Shown: piece by piece, positions 45,851 to 55,708 of the stretch
How the letters are laid out: every line of letters begins with the position of its first letter
Position numbering within the stretch: the first letter of the stretch is position 1
Assembly: GCF_000381065.1 (NCBI RefSeq)
Contig: NZ_KB905846.1
Span: 86,651-150,650 of the forward strand
DNA: 64,000 nt
Source: Propionispira raffinosivorans DSM 20765
Lineage (GTDB): Bacteria > Bacillota > Negativicutes > Selenomonadales > Selenomonadaceae
Reading direction: 5' to 3'
Position numbers and translations under genes: made by a program
Notes under the pieces: model-generated
The model's input: the letters and a program-made list of their open reading frames with translations, nothing else
The model's database searches: none
What the model was told of the DNA's origin: nothing

Positions 45851-46435
45851 TTATGATTTTTTTTTCAAAGCAGACCGAATAATTGATTCAGCAACTTCTT
45901 TAATTGTCTTGCGTTTTGCCATACTATATTGTTGTATTCTGCGGTATGCTTCAGCCTCACTCAAGCCGTAGGCATTCATTAAAATCCCTTTCGCTCGATC
46001 GAGAATTTTACGCATTTCCAATGAATTTTTTACATCGTCCAACTCTTGCTCAAGCTGTTTGATTTCTCTAAATCTGGATAAAGCAATTTCCATAGCCGGA
46101 AAAAGATTGCTTTCTTTGACTGGTTTCACAAGGTAGGCTAACACACCGGAATCTTTGGCTCGATCGACAATTTCTTTTTGACTAAATGCCGTAAGTAAAA
46201 GAACCGGCGCTAATTTCTGATCAGCAATAACTTTTGCAGCGGCAATCCCATCCAATTCCGGCATCTTGATGTCCATAATAACAAGGTCAGGACGGTATTT
46301 TTTCGTCAATTCAATCGCTTTATAACCATCAACCGCCTCACCAACAACTTCATGTCCGGCTTCTTCCAAAATTTCTTTTAAGTCCATACGAATAATCGAT
46401 TCATTATCGGCAATTACAAGTTTTAAAGATTCCAT
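45851..46435 (-). CDS. ANTAR-domain response regulator (EutV-like)
   Basis: 194 aa. The receiver domain (aa 1-120) has the phosphoacceptor Asp in LVIMDIKMPELDG. A coiled linker and a C-terminal ANTAR domain follow (about 130-190: RKILDRAKGILMNAYGLSEAEAYRRIQ). ANTAR proteins bind paired hairpins in nascent mRNA and prevent termination when phosphorylated. It is encoded 3 bp after its probable kinase. No ethanolamine-use genes are nearby, so the regulated transcripts are elsewhere. Confidence 0.92.
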   Translation of the reverse strand: MESLKLVIADNESIIRMDLKEILEEAGHEVVGEAVDGYKAIELTKKYRPDLVIMDIKMPELDGIAAAKVIADQKLAPVLLLTAFSQKEIVDRAKDSGVLAYLVKPVKESNLFPAMEIALSRFREIKQLEQELDDVKNSLEMRKILDRAKGILMNAYGLSEAEAYRRIQQYSMAKRKTIKEVAESIIRSALKKKS

Positions 46436-46438
46436 CAG

Positions 46439-47857
46439 TTATTTACCTCCTCCAAGACTACTAGGGACTGTGATTTTTGCATGTGTTCCATGATCATTAT
46501 ATAATTCGAATGTGCCAGACATATCGTCTTCAATCAAGGTACGCACAATTTGCAGCCCTAGAGATTTTGAATTGCGTGGTTCAAAATCATCCGGCAAACC
46601 GGCACCATTATCATAAAGATCAATCACATATTCCATTTTGCTTTTTGTAATATCCAGCCCAATAATACCGGTTGTTTGATTTTCAAAAGCATGTTCAATC
46701 GAGTTTAAAACCAATTCATTTATAATCAGCGCTAAGTTACTGGCCTGTTCGGATGGCAAAATAATTGTACCACCCGAAAATCTTGTTTCCAATTCAAAGT
46801 CAGGGTCTAACATATTTTGTGCCACTAGACTTAAAATGTTTTTTGTTACTTCAACCACATCGATAATTTCTGCATCTTGCTGCGACAAAAACTCATGCAC
46901 GACCGAGATGCTTAAAATACGATTTACGCTTTCCCGAAGAGCTGCTTTTACCTCTTCTGATTTGCTGCGACGTGACTGCAGCCTAAGCAAACTCGCAATC
47001 GTCTGCAGATTATTTTTCACACGATGGTGTATCTCCTGTATGACTGCTGATTTTATAAGAATTTCTTTGTCTTTCATCCTAAGTTCGGTGATATCAGAAA
47101 TGATCACCACACGCCGTAATAATTTTCCCGCTTCCATAATGGGGATATTCCGCTGGACTAAGACTAAGTCTCCAGCTTCTAATTCTTTTTCATAAGGTCG
47201 CTGGCTCACAATCGTCTCTTTGGTAATATGCATCGTCAACTGACGGTCAAACATATGATACCCAATCAGATTTCCTACACCTAATACTTTATAAATGCGA
47301 ACTACAGCTGTATTAACAAAAATGATTCGATTGTTTTGATCCGTAATGATGATACCATCACTCGCGGAAAGAGGTCTATACAAATCCGCATCAATCGGCT
47401 TGCGGGCATTGACCAAAATAACACAAGCTGTTTCTAAAAGCTGTGCATAAGCATCTATTTTTAGTTCTTCCGAATTGGTCTCAAAACTCATGACAGCAAT
47501 GACTTTTGCACCGTCATGAATCGCAAAGGTATACATATCAATCATCAAACCCAAAACCCATTCCCGTTTACCCTGAATTGGTTTTCCTGTCGTCATTGTC
47601 CGCCAGATGATTGGTTCTTCCTGAACACGGATACTTTCACCAGCTTGTCCGATATCAATTGGACTAAACGTAGTATGTGGTTTGACCTGAGCGGCTATGA
47701 TCAGCCGATCAGCCTCTTTCGATTGCACATAAACCGTTAAATGTGCATGAGCCAAATCGGCAATCAGTGGAAAACTCATACTGATTCGTTTTAAAATTTC
47801 TATTTGCATCGCCGATAATTTCGTAAACTTTCGACAAGTGTCTGCTAATGAGCTCAT
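46439..47857 (-). CDS. sensor histidine kinase (EutW-like, HisKA_2 type)
   Basis: About 472 aa from ATG 47857, where GGAGG is 10 nt upstream. The longer reading passes through a terminator. The N-terminal GAF-like sensor (H_kinase_N type) is followed by a PAS domain (SASDGIIITDQNNRIIFVN). The HisKA_2 phosphoacceptor motif is EIHHRVKNNLQTIASLL, and the HATPase domain has ALIINELVLNSIEHAF and DNGAGLPDDF. It is soluble and phosphorylates the adjacent ANTAR regulator. The input ligand is unknown. Confidence 0.9.
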   Translation of the reverse strand: MSSLADTCRKFTKLSAMQIEILKRISMSFPLIADLAHAHLTVYVQSKEADRLIIAAQVKPHTTFSPIDIGQAGESIRVQEEPIIWRTMTTGKPIQGKREWVLGLMIDMYTFAIHDGAKVIAVMSFETNSEELKIDAYAQLLETACVILVNARKPIDADLYRPLSASDGIIITDQNNRIIFVNTAVVRIYKVLGVGNLIGYHMFDRQLTMHITKETIVSQRPYEKELEAGDLVLVQRNIPIMEAGKLLRRVVIISDITELRMKDKEILIKSAVIQEIHHRVKNNLQTIASLLRLQSRRSKSEEVKAALRESVNRILSISVVHEFLSQQDAEIIDVVEVTKNILSLVAQNMLDPDFELETRFSGGTIILPSEQASNLALIINELVLNSIEHAFENQTTGIIGLDITKSKMEYVIDLYDNGAGLPDDFEPRNSKSLGLQIVRTLIEDDMSGTFELYNDHGTHAKITVPSSLGGGK

Positions 47858-47963
47858 GCTTAAGCAGCCTCCATTTCCTTCTAACATATTTGATTTCCCT
47901 TGAAATGTCCATAATTCCTTTAAATACAGCTCCTGGATCATGAATAATATTGTATACAAAAAA

Positions 47964-47995
47964 AGAATGCACTTTTTCTTTAGAAAGTGCATTCT
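47964..47995 (-). terminator. terminator of the tsa operon
   Basis: Stem AGAATGCACTTT (47964-47975) with AAAGTGCATTCT (47984-47995), then TTTTTTTGT on the minus strand. Confidence 0.85.
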
Positions 47996-48012
47996 CCATT
48001 GAATGTTTTTTC

Positions 48013-49041
48013 TTATTCTTTATCTGTTAATTTCAAATTTGGAATTGCATTTAAATACAAATTAGCAAAATCTCCCATCAGGCTTTGATAATAAGCCCGA
48101 CAGCCAATCATGGCCGCGTTATCTGTACATAATATCATATTTGGATAGTAAAATTCAACCCCAGCAGCCTCCGTTGAAGCTTTTAACTGTTTTTCCAGTG
48201 CACTATTTGCGGCAACACCACCCGCTAACACCAACTTTGTAAGTCCTGCATTTTCGACAGCCTGCAATGCTTTATCGATTAAAACAGCAATAACGGCTTT
48301 CTGAAAAGACGCCGCAACATCTGCTTTATTAACAATTTCACCTTTTTGCTCAGCATTATGTAAATAATTGAGCACAGCCGATTTAAGTCCACTGAAACTA
48401 AATTCAAAATTGCCTTTTCCACTGAGTGCCTGAGGAAATGCAATCGCATCCGCGTTGCCTAGTTTGGCTAATTTATCGATTTGCGGACCACCTGGATAGG
48501 GCAGCCCCATAACACGAGCAACTTTATCAAAAGCTTCCCCGGCAGCATCATCGCGTGTTTGCCCTATTAAATAAAACGTATTGTAGTCTTTAACATGCAC
48601 CAGTGATGTATGCCCGCCAGAAACAACTAAAGCCACAAAAGGCGGTTTTAGTTCAGGATGAGCTAAAAAATTGGCAAAAATATGACCTTCCAAATGATTG
48701 ACCCCAATAAGTGGGATATCCAGTGAAAAGGCTAATGCCTTAGCCGCTGACACGCCGACTAGCAGCGCTCCTACCAAACCTGGTCCGTATGTTACACCAA
48801 TTTGATTTATATCGGTTAAGCTGACCTGTGCCTGTCTAAGTGCTTCATCAATCACAGGCATAATATTAGCAATATGTTTACGCGATGCAATTTCCGGGAC
48901 AACACCACCAAATTTTTGGTGCACCGGAATTTGTGTTGAAATGACATTGGATAAAATAATTCGTCCACCCGAGAGCACAGCTGCTGACGTTTCATCACAA
49001 CTCGATTCGATGGCCAGCGTCAAACAAGCTTTATCTTCCAT
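48013..49041 (-). CDS. tsaD: tRNA N6-adenosine threonylcarbamoyltransferase
   Basis: 342 aa from ATG 49041, behind GGAGG at a spacing of 11. The upstream in-frame 58 codons overlap rimI and are rejected. [15 protein letters not shown], the metal-binding [11 protein letters not shown] and SGGHTSL are ASKHA-family signatures. With TsaB and TsaE it installs t6A37 in ANN-decoding tRNAs. Last gene of tsaE-tsaB-rimI-tsaD. Confidence 0.96.
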   Translation of the reverse strand: MEDKACLTLAIESSCDETSAAVLSGGRIILSNVISTQIPVHQKFGGVVPEIASRKHIANIMPVIDEALRQAQVSLTDINQIGVTYGPGLVGALLVGVSAAKALAFSLDIPLIGVNHLEGHIFANFLAHPELKPPFVALVVSGGHTSLVHVKDYNTFYLIGQTRDDAAGEAFDKVARVMGLPYPGGPQIDKLAKLGNADAIAFPQALSGKGNFEFSFSGLKSAVLNYLHNAEQKGEIVNKADVAASFQKAVIAVLIDKALQAVENAGLTKLVLAGGVAANSALEKQLKASTEAAGVEFYYPNMILCTDNAAMIGCRAYYQSLMGDFANLYLNAIPNLKLTDKE

Positions 49042-49087
49042 CAAAAAAAAAACCTCCACTCCATCTATATGTAAATTAAATCGTACC

Positions 49088-49543
49088 TTAAGCAAATGTG
49101 TCAATATTTCTAAGCCACATAATAATTGCATCTTCACCATTATCTTCATAATACTGTTTACGGATGCCTTCACTGACAAAACCAAGTTTATTATAAAGCG
49201 CCAATGCAGAAACATTCGATGGCCTAACCTCCAGAGTCATCGCCACAGCACCATTATTTTTAGCAATACGAAGTATTTCACGCATCATTTTTTCACCGAT
49301 TCCTTGTTTGCGATACTCCGGCAAAACTGCCACATTCGTAATATGGGCTTCATCTAGAATAAACCACACACCAACATAACCGATAATTTCTCCCGCCATC
49401 AGCGGCAATAAATAATATGCAACCGGATTAGCGGCTTCCTCGCAAAAAGACTGCTTTGACCAAGGATTGTTGAATGAATTTTCTTCAACTTGCACAACTT
49501 GATCAATATCATCCTGTGTCATTTGTTTAAATGTAAGATTCAT
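49088..49543 (-). CDS. rimI: ribosomal-protein-S18-alanine N-acetyltransferase
   Basis: 151-aa GNAT acetyltransferase. The acetyl-CoA loop [15 protein letters not shown] is at about 78-92, with [19 protein letters not shown] and Tyr-rich [12 protein letters not shown] at the end. It acetylates the N-terminus of ribosomal proteins or other targets. It overlaps the tsaB stop by one base and is often found within tsa operons. Confidence 0.92.
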   Translation of the reverse strand: MNLTFKQMTQDDIDQVVQVEENSFNNPWSKQSFCEEAANPVAYYLLPLMAGEIIGYVGVWFILDEAHITNVAVLPEYRKQGIGEKMMREILRIAKNNGAVAMTLEVRPSNVSALALYNKLGFVSEGIRKQYYEDNGEDAIIMWLRNIDTFA

Positions 49544-50253
49544 TACTCTTCACTTTTCCCATTTCGGCGTTCCCAAAGCACCTCTGCTTCAGAGCGTCTA
49601 ATATAAACAGGTTCTAGCTGCATCACATGATCCGTTTTGCCTTTGGCAAACTCGGACAGTCCCAGCATGGCTACATTCGCGGCACGCGGCATAACCAATT
49701 GCGGCATAGCTGGCACAACATTCCCACCTGCTTCGGCAATAGCCAGTGCTTGTTTTTGCGCCGTATCACCCACGAAAACAACTGGTAAATCAAGTGCCTG
49801 CCCGTCTTGTAAAACCATATCAAACGATTTGACTGCCGGTGCCTGCACTTCTTGTAATATTCCATTTTCCCAACGGTATAGTGCCGTATATACATTTCCT
49901 TTTTGTGCATCTAATAGTGGTGCTATATATATATTCGGCATCGGATAATGGTAAGCCAATGCCGCCAAAGTCGAAACACCGACTATAGGAAGCTTAAGTG
50001 CATAGGCCATACCTTTTGCCGCAGCTAAACCAATCCGCAGCCCAGTAAACGAACCCGGTCCAATGCTGACAGCAATTCCCGTCAGATCTGTTTTTTTTAT
50101 TTTTGTCATTGCTAAAATTTGTTCAATATGAGGCATCAAGACTTCAGAATGGGTTAATTTCGTCTGTAGTATCAGCTCCGCAATTAATTTTTCTGGTGAA
50201 GCAATCGCCACACTTGATACCAATGTCGATGTATCTAACGCTAAAATCGGCAA
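49543..50253 (-). CDS. tsaB: tRNA threonylcarbamoyladenosine biosynthesis protein TsaB
   Basis: 236 aa. ILALDTSTLVSSVAI at the start and ISIGPGSFTGLRIGLAAAKGMAYAL are family hallmarks. It heterodimerises with TsaD. It overlaps the tsaE end by 13 bp, so the two are translationally coupled. Confidence 0.95.
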   Translation of the reverse strand: MPILALDTSTLVSSVAIASPEKLIAELILQTKLTHSEVLMPHIEQILAMTKIKKTDLTGIAVSIGPGSFTGLRIGLAAAKGMAYALKLPIVGVSTLAALAYHYPMPNIYIAPLLDAQKGNVYTALYRWENGILQEVQAPAVKSFDMVLQDGQALDLPVVFVGDTAQKQALAIAEAGGNVVPAMPQLVMPRAANVAMLGLSEFAKGKTDHVMQLEPVYIRRSEAEVLWERRNGKSEE

Positions 50254-50714
50254 AGCTCTTTCAACTCCTCATAAAACTTTTGATTCTTTTTACCTTGCTG
50301 TGAAATCGTAATTATTCTCTCATTTTCAAGCCTGCCACGATCTATTTTCAAGCCAATATAATCATTTGGCAAATCATCAGGAAAACGATCCGGCCACTCA
50401 ATAATAATAACAGCATCTTCGGTTTCGCTGTACTCATAAAATCCAATGTCTTCCAGCTCGTGTTCGAAGTCCAAACGATACAAATCAAAATGATATATCG
50501 TATAATCACCATCATATACATTCATAATGGCAAACGTTGGGCTCGTGACCTCATCGGTAACATGCAAAGCATTGGCCAGACCCTGTACCAGTAAAGTCTT
50601 GCCTGCACCTAAATCACCTTCTAAGCAAAAGGCCATCCCCTGTCTGATTTTGTCAGCTAGTTTTTGCCCAAATGCATACGTTTCCTCTGGTGATGACGTT
50701 TTTAATTGAAACAT
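50241..50714 (-). CDS. tsaE: tRNA threonylcarbamoyladenosine biosynthesis ATPase TsaE
   Basis: 157 aa. The P-loop is LEGDLGAGKTLLVQGLA, followed by VTSPTFAIMNVY and YHFDLYRL. ATPase that resets the TsaBD complex. First gene of the operon. Confidence 0.95.
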   Translation of the reverse strand: MFQLKTSSPEETYAFGQKLADKIRQGMAFCLEGDLGAGKTLLVQGLANALHVTDEVTSPTFAIMNVYDGDYTIYHFDLYRLDFEHELEDIGFYEYSETEDAVIIIEWPDRFPDDLPNDYIGLKIDRGRLENERIITISQQGKKNQKFYEELKELCRF

Positions 50715-51074
50715 TCTGCATACACTCCTACTCTATCATCTGTTATAATTATACCCGCTAACCTTTACTTTCACAATGCATACCAGTACTAAGCATCCGC
50801 AGCAATATGGATGAATAAATAAAATAGCACAATTTAATCAATAACAATTATTTATTAATAATAAAAATTGAAAAGTTATGTTAAATAATGGATTACGGCG
50901 AAAAGTGTAGAAAAACTTATAAAAATAAACAAATTTGCTTATTTATGGGCATTTCAAAATAAAGTAACATCCGCTATACTTAAAACATAATCAATACCGA
51001 ACAGAAAATACATTGAGCAGCTCGGTACTGAAAATACAATAAAAATTATACATATATATTTGGAGGAATTTTAA
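50715..51074. other. 360-bp divergent intergenic region
   Basis: It contains the rubrerythrin promoter (50952-50980) and a leader hairpin (TACCGA near 50994 pairing with TCGGTA near 51024). An AT-rich palindromic stretch near 50851-50865 weakly resembles a PerR box, but not enough to call. Confidence 0.5.
50952..50980 (+). promoter_or_regulatory. rubrerythrin promoter
   Basis: TTTCAA (50952-50957), 17-bp spacer, TATACT (50975-50980), giving a ~90-nt leader before the ATG. Confidence 0.55.
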
Positions 51075-51620
51075 ATGAAAAAATTTGTTTGCACAGTTTG
51101 TGGTTATGTACATGAAGGAGACCAAGCTCCAGCTGAATGTCCTATTTGTAAAGCACCTGCTTCAAAATTCGTTGAACAAAGCGGTGATCTTTCGTTTGCC
51201 GATGAACATCATGTAGGAATTATTGAAGGCGTTGATGCTCGCATCGTTGAAGGCCTTCGTCAAAACTTCACTGGAGAATGTAGTGAAGTTGGTATGTACC
51301 TCGCTATGAGCCGCGTTGCGGATCGCGAAGGCTATCCTGAAATTGCCGAAGCTTTCAAACGTTATGCATTCGAAGAAGCTGAACATGCTTCAAAATTCGC
51401 TGAAATTCTCGGTGAAGTCCTTACCTCAAGCACGCAGAAAAATCTTGAAATGCGCGTAGCTGCTGAACAAGGTGCCTGTGCTGGTAAAAAAGAATTGGCA
51501 ACACTTGCCAAACAACTTAATTTGGATGCAATCCATGATACCGTGCATGAAATGGCAAAAGATGAAGCACGCCATGGTTCTGGATTCAATGGTTTATTGA
51601 AACGTTATTTCACAAAGTAA
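51075..51620 (+). CDS. reverse rubrerythrin (rubredoxin domain first)
   Basis: 181 aa. The N-terminal rubredoxin-type iron site is C6-xx-C9 with C22-xx-C25. A ferritin-like di-iron domain follows, with glutamates in [31 protein letters not shown] and [10 protein letters not shown]. The domain order is opposite to classical rubrerythrin, as in the clostridial oxygen- and peroxide-reducing reverse rubrerythrins. It protects against oxygen and H2O2. Strong GGAGG and terminator. Confidence 0.93.
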   Translation: MKKFVCTVCGYVHEGDQAPAECPICKAPASKFVEQSGDLSFADEHHVGIIEGVDARIVEGLRQNFTGECSEVGMYLAMSRVADREGYPEIAEAFKRYAFEEAEHASKFAEILGEVLTSSTQKNLEMRVAAEQGACAGKKELATLAKQLNLDAIHDTVHEMAKDEARHGSGFNGLLKRYFTK

Positions 51621-51630
51621 TTTGATTGAC

Positions 51631-51656
51631 AAAGAGGCCTTCGGGCCTCTTTTATT
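51631..51656 (+). terminator. terminator of rubrerythrin gene
   Basis: Stem AAAGAGGCC-TTCG-GGCCTCTTT with a UUCG tetraloop and a T run. Confidence 0.92.
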
Positions 51657-51666
51657 TTTTATAATA

Positions 51667-51716
51667 AAAAAGACTGTTTTCCTTTTGCTCTGCAGCATGT
51701 TGGGAAACAGTCTTTT
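51667..51716 (-). terminator. terminator of the usp gene
   Basis: Stem AAAAAGACTGTTT (51667) pairing with AAACAGTCTTTT (ending 51716), just downstream of the universal stress protein gene on the minus strand. Confidence 0.75.
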
Positions 51717-51727
51717 CGTCATTTTTT

Positions 51728-52108
51728 CTATTTGATAACCATAACTGGAATTGTAGAATCTTCCACCACTTTTTGACTTACACTGCCAATCAAAGCCCCT
51801 CGGAAAAGACCCAGTCCACGACTTCCCATAATAATCATATCACTATTACAGTCTGCTGCTTTTTTCAAAATTGCCTTTGGTATGTTCCCTGATTCTACAT
51901 GACGTTCTGCTTTTAAATCCTGCGGTATTTTTTCCCAGATGCGATCAAAAACAAGATCACTGGGAATATCCTTATTAATACTGCTAGCTACATAAACGAA
52001 ATCTAAATCAGCCTTGCATTTATCCGCAAAAAAGATTGCCTGATCTACTGCTTTACAACCATTTACCGAACCATCGACCGGAACTAAGATTTTATTTATC
52101 TTCCCCAT
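51728..52108 (-). CDS. universal stress protein
   Basis: 126 aa, UspA family. ILVPVDGSVNGCKAVDQA at the N-terminus and the ATP-binding signature MGSRGLGLFRGALIGSVS near the end. Nucleotide-binding stress protein, exact role unknown. Monocistronic. Confidence 0.9.
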   Translation of the reverse strand: MGKINKILVPVDGSVNGCKAVDQAIFFADKCKADLDFVYVASSINKDIPSDLVFDRIWEKIPQDLKAERHVESGNIPKAILKKAADCNSDMIIMGSRGLGLFRGALIGSVSQKVVEDSTIPVMVIK

Positions 52109-52224
52109 AATAAACCCTCCTAGCGAGTTTTTATTTTTTGAAGTTTTACTATGATACTGATTTCGCGATTTATTCCTAAAACCCTTTTTTTAACACCTAA
52201 AATCAAAAAAAAGATTCTATATAT

Positions 52225-53532
52225 TTACTCATTGCAATACGTAACGGGTTTATTTAGATATTCACCTACAATTTTTACCGAACAATACTCTCCACACATG
52301 GAACAGCCTTCTGTACCTTCTTCATTTCTGGCGCCACGTTTAGCTTTCGCTTTTTCAGGATCGATAGCAAGATTCATCTGAGCATCCCAGTCCAGCACCT
52401 TGCGTGCTTTGGCCATTTTCAAATCCCATTCTTTGGCACCTGGAATACCCTTTACAATATCGGCCGCATGCGCTGCAATCCGCGAAGTAATAACACCTTC
52501 GTGAACATCTTCTATCGTTGGCAAAGCCAAATGTTCAGCAGAAGTTACATAGCACAGGAAATCGGCTCCGCTCGCTGCCGCCAAGGTGCCGCCAATTGCT
52601 GCTGTAATATGATCATAACCCGGTGCAATATCTGTAACCAAAGGTCCCAGCACATAAAATGGTGCATTTTTGCAAAGTTGTTTTTGCAATTTCATATTCG
52701 CTTCAATTTGATCATAAGGTACATGTCCCGGTCCTTCTACAATAACTTGAACACCTCGTTTCCAAGCACGATCAACCAATTCACCTAAAATAATGAGTTC
52801 TTGTATTTGAGCACGATCCGTTGCATCCGCCAAGCAGCCTGGTCTAAGGCCATCTCCTAAACTAATCGTAGAATCATATTTTTCACAAATATCTAAAATA
52901 TCATCATAATGTTCATATAGTGGGTTTTCTTTTTCATTATGCAGCATCCAGCCTGTAATAAAAGATCCACCGCGACTCACCACGTCCATCACACGGGTTT
53001 GACGACGCATTCGCATAATCGTTTCTCTTGTCACGCCGCAATGCAATGTCATGAAATCAGCTCCGTCTTTCGCCTGTTGTTCTATTGCATGCAGCAAATC
53101 ATCTGAAGTCATATCTACAACCGCTCCATGAGTTTTTATGGCATTGACAGTAGCTTGATAAATTGGCACAGTCCCCACCATAATGCTAGATTGTTCTATT
53201 ATTTTCTGGCGTGAGATGTCAATATGATCGCCCGTACTTAAATCCATCACAGCATCTGCACCAGCATTGATGGCAGCTACAAGTTTTAAAAGCTCTGGCT
53301 CCAAATCAGGATAAGCGCTCGAAGTACCAATATTTGCATTTACTTTTGTGGAAAGACCTTGTCCAACGCCCCGTGGGACCAAGGCTGAATGATTTATATT
53401 TGCACAGATTGCAATCGTTCCCGCGGCGACACGATCACGAATCAGATCAGCCTCCACCTGTTCTTGTTTGGCCACCAGTTTCATAAAATCAGTAATTTTT
53501 CCTTGACGAGCCATTTGCATTTGTGTTGCCAT
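52225..53532 (-). CDS. thiC: phosphomethylpyrimidine synthase
   Basis: 435 aa. C-terminal radical-SAM-type cysteine motif CSMCGEYC, with VEGPGHVPYDQIEANM and LGDGLRPGCLADATD in the barrel. It converts aminoimidazole ribotide to HMP phosphate for thiamine. It is expressed behind a TPP riboswitch and no other thi gene follows. Confidence 0.97.
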   Translation of the reverse strand: MATQMQMARQGKITDFMKLVAKQEQVEADLIRDRVAAGTIAICANINHSALVPRGVGQGLSTKVNANIGTSSAYPDLEPELLKLVAAINAGADAVMDLSTGDHIDISRQKIIEQSSIMVGTVPIYQATVNAIKTHGAVVDMTSDDLLHAIEQQAKDGADFMTLHCGVTRETIMRMRRQTRVMDVVSRGGSFITGWMLHNEKENPLYEHYDDILDICEKYDSTISLGDGLRPGCLADATDRAQIQELIILGELVDRAWKRGVQVIVEGPGHVPYDQIEANMKLQKQLCKNAPFYVLGPLVTDIAPGYDHITAAIGGTLAAASGADFLCYVTSAEHLALPTIEDVHEGVITSRIAAHAADIVKGIPGAKEWDLKMAKARKVLDWDAQMNLAIDPEKAKAKRGARNEEGTEGCSMCGEYCSVKIVGEYLNKPVTYCNE

Positions 53533-53560
53533 GATTCATAAACCTCCTATAAATTAAAAT

Positions 53561-53594
53561 AAAGCCATCCAGCATAAAACGGCTGAATGGCTTT
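53561..53594 (-). terminator. expression-platform terminator of the TPP riboswitch
   Basis: Stem AAAGCCAT...CAGC (53561-53573) with GGCTG..ATGGCTTT (53581-53594), between aptamer and thiC. A T-rich stretch follows on the minus strand. Confidence 0.75.
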
Positions 53595-53611
53595 TCTCTC
53601 GAAAACCAGTA

Positions 53612-53692
53612 GCCACTTCCCTACGCAGGTATTACCCCAACAGGTTCCAAGGGTCGACCTTGCGGTCTCTCAGCTTTCGCTCCCCTAGTGGA
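53612..53692 (-). ncRNA. TPP riboswitch (thi-box)
   Basis: The minus strand contains CTAGGGGAGC, then GCTGAGAG, GACCCTTGGAACCTG, GGGTAATACCTGCG and TAGGGAAGTGG in the order of the TPP aptamer. It represses thiC when thiamine pyrophosphate is abundant. Confidence 0.97.
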
Positions 53693-53768
53693 ATGATTTA
53701 TAAAATTTTTATTTATTTAATAAACAGATTCATTGTAACAAAAAGAATAAATATTTACAACTAAATTT

Positions 53769-54353
53769 TTAATTTTTCAAAAGATCTTTCATTCGTTTAA
53801 TGGGCTCACTTGTATCCATGTGTCCAGCAATTGTCTCAACTTTTTTGCCTTCAACTAAGATCTGCACGGACTTAATTTCCGGATACTCCGTCAAGGTATC
53901 TACAATAGAGCCAACGAGCATCAATTCCCCCGTAGAACCGCCATTGAACTTTTTGATAAACTCCTGACTGAAGTCCACATAGGCAATCCCCTTATCTACT
54001 TTCACGGAGCGTAATTTCGTTCCAACTGGAATAATCGATACAACTTTTTTGTCTTTACTGCCTTCAAGCAGGGCGTTCATTGTTTCGGTATACTGATCAG
54101 CACCGCTGTTTTTTATTTTTTTGGATTCAGCAATCAATTTTGTTCCTTCATCATTCGGAAAATACACTTTAATTGTTTCTGTCACTTTCGTTTGATCTGA
54201 CTTCGTTTCAGATTTTTTTTGCTGTTCTGTCGACGACTGCGTATCCGATGACGATTTTTTATCAACTGTTGTCCCTGTTGAATCGCATCCTGCCATACTA
54301 AGCAATAAAATGAACATCATGGTTACAATCCCATACTTTGAATTTTTCAACAT
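53769..54353 (-). CDS. GerM-domain lipoprotein
   Basis: 194 aa. Lipoprotein signal MLKNSKYGIVTMMFILLLSM-AGC, then a low-complexity Ser/Lys/Gln linker (about 24-60), then a GerMN domain (VYFPNDEGTKLIAESKKI, GIAYVDFSQEF, SIVDTLTEYPEIKSVQILV). Relatives act in sporulation/germination or cell-envelope assembly. It is co-oriented with and 15 bp from the AmiC-type amidase gene, which suggests a joint envelope role. Confidence 0.9.
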   Translation of the reverse strand: MLKNSKYGIVTMMFILLLSMAGCDSTGTTVDKKSSSDTQSSTEQQKKSETKSDQTKVTETIKVYFPNDEGTKLIAESKKIKNSGADQYTETMNALLEGSKDKKVVSIIPVGTKLRSVKVDKGIAYVDFSQEFIKKFNGGSTGELMLVGSIVDTLTEYPEIKSVQILVEGKKVETIAGHMDTSEPIKRMKDLLKN

Positions 54354-54368
54354 CGACGTTCCACCTCT

Positions 54369-55415
54369 CTAATTTCTCATTTGTCCAAAAAAAGCACTTA
54401 GACCTTTACAAATTCCTTTCGCCATTTTATCTTGAAATGAATCTGAATTCAATAAGTCTTGCTCCGTTGGATTTGAAACAAATGCCATTTCTACCAAAGC
54501 GGCTGGCATAACTGAATATTTGATTACATAGAAATTTGCTTCAGATACACCACGATCATACAGCCCTCCTGACTCTACCATTCCATCTTGCAACGCTTGC
54601 GCCAAGAGTCCATCACTTGATGATTTTGCATAATAATAGGTCGCTGTCCCATGGGCCTGAGGACTCGTAAAGGAATTGGCATGGATACTCAAAAACACAT
54701 CCGCGGTCGGATTTCTTCGCCCCACATCGACGCGAGCTTGAAGTTCTTGATGGTCTGAAGCATTTACACCATATACATCAACATCATCCGTATGTGTCAT
54801 AATAACTTTTGCCCCAGATGATTCCAACATTGACTGTACTTTTTTGGCTACGGCAAACGTCACATCTTTTTCCATAATTCCATCTGGTCCAATCGCCCCA
54901 GAATCACTACCGCCATGTCCCGGATCGAGAATAATCGTTTTCCCTTGTACACCATCTACGTTAAAACCCAAACCTTTATTCATTATTTCAATCACAATTC
55001 GAAAAGGTTTGTTTGTTTTTTTATCTGCTGCCATTGTATAGACTTTATATTGCATCATTGCCACAGCTTGCGGTAAAAGAATCACCGCCTTACTGTTATT
55101 ATCAACCTGCGAAAAATCAATGCGTTTAGCAAACGTTCCGTCTAAAGAAATATTGTGTTTTATTTTCCCGATCCCGACTTGGTTGAGATCAATTACCAAT
55201 TGTTGTGGTGTTGCCTTATCAATATGAACTTTAAAATCATTACTCGCTTTATTTAAGCCAATTTCAATCCGCAAGGCGGTATTTTGCTTATTGGTTTGAA
55301 GTATCGAATAACTAAATTGATTGATTTTATATGCTGCCCGATTATTTGCCGCATAGGTAGTTGGAACCAATAGGATACATAAAATACAGAATACAAAAAG
55401 TATTTTTTTACTCAA
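54369..55415 (-). CDS. N-acetylmuramoyl-L-alanine amidase with AMIN domain (AmiC/CwlD type)
   Basis: 348 aa. Signal peptide (cleavage near TTYAAN), AMIN domain (about 30-145) for envelope targeting, and Amidase_3 domain (about 158-345). The zinc ligands are in LDPGHGGSDSGA, the following Glu (MEKDVTF) and FLSIHANSF. The catalytic Glu is in LVEMAFVSN. It is exported and trims peptidoglycan. Confidence 0.93.
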   Translation of the reverse strand: MSKKILFVFCILCILLVPTTYAANNRAAYKINQFSYSILQTNKQNTALRIEIGLNKASNDFKVHIDKATPQQLVIDLNQVGIGKIKHNISLDGTFAKRIDFSQVDNNSKAVILLPQAVAMMQYKVYTMAADKKTNKPFRIVIEIMNKGLGFNVDGVQGKTIILDPGHGGSDSGAIGPDGIMEKDVTFAVAKKVQSMLESSGAKVIMTHTDDVDVYGVNASDHQELQARVDVGRRNPTADVFLSIHANSFTSPQAHGTATYYYAKSSSDGLLAQALQDGMVESGGLYDRGVSEANFYVIKYSVMPAALVEMAFVSNPTEQDLLNSDSFQDKMAKGICKGLSAFFGQMRN

Positions 55416-55484
55416 TAAAGCACAACTCCTATCAATAAAATTATCGCTAATTTTATTGCTTATTTCAAGTTATTTTTCCCGGTA

Positions 55485-55703
55485 TTATTTATTATTCATT
55501 TGTTGTACGTCACGCAATAAACGTTCGGATTCACTTTTTGCCACTGCGGTTGCAGCCTCATCGTACGCAATATCTATCTGTAAATAATCCCCTTCCTTTA
55601 CACCATCCGGCAAATATTGCTTAGGAAATATTACTTTTATTTCTTCGTCACCTAACAGAAGCACCGCTTTATTTTCTTCAAAACGATCAATTACTGCTTG
55701 CAT
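55485..55703 (-). CDS. DUF3006 protein
   Basis: 72 aa. MQAVIDRFEENKAVLLL with KQYLPDGVKEGDYLQID is typical of DUF3006. Unknown function. It is encoded directly after a ComEC-like metallo-beta-lactamase protein, its usual partner. Confidence 0.85.
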   Translation of the reverse strand: MQAVIDRFEENKAVLLLGDEEIKVIFPKQYLPDGVKEGDYLQIDIAYDEAATAVAKSESERLLRDVQQMNNK

Positions 55704-55708
55704 TTTAT

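Noticed and set aside
49042..49215. 58-codon N-terminal extension of tsaD
   Set aside because: It overlaps rimI and lacks family similarity; TsaD begins at [14 protein letters not shown].
50851..50865. PerR-like box upstream of rubrerythrin
   Set aside because: Only about 10 of 14 consensus positions match in a very AT-rich stretch, which is expected by chance.
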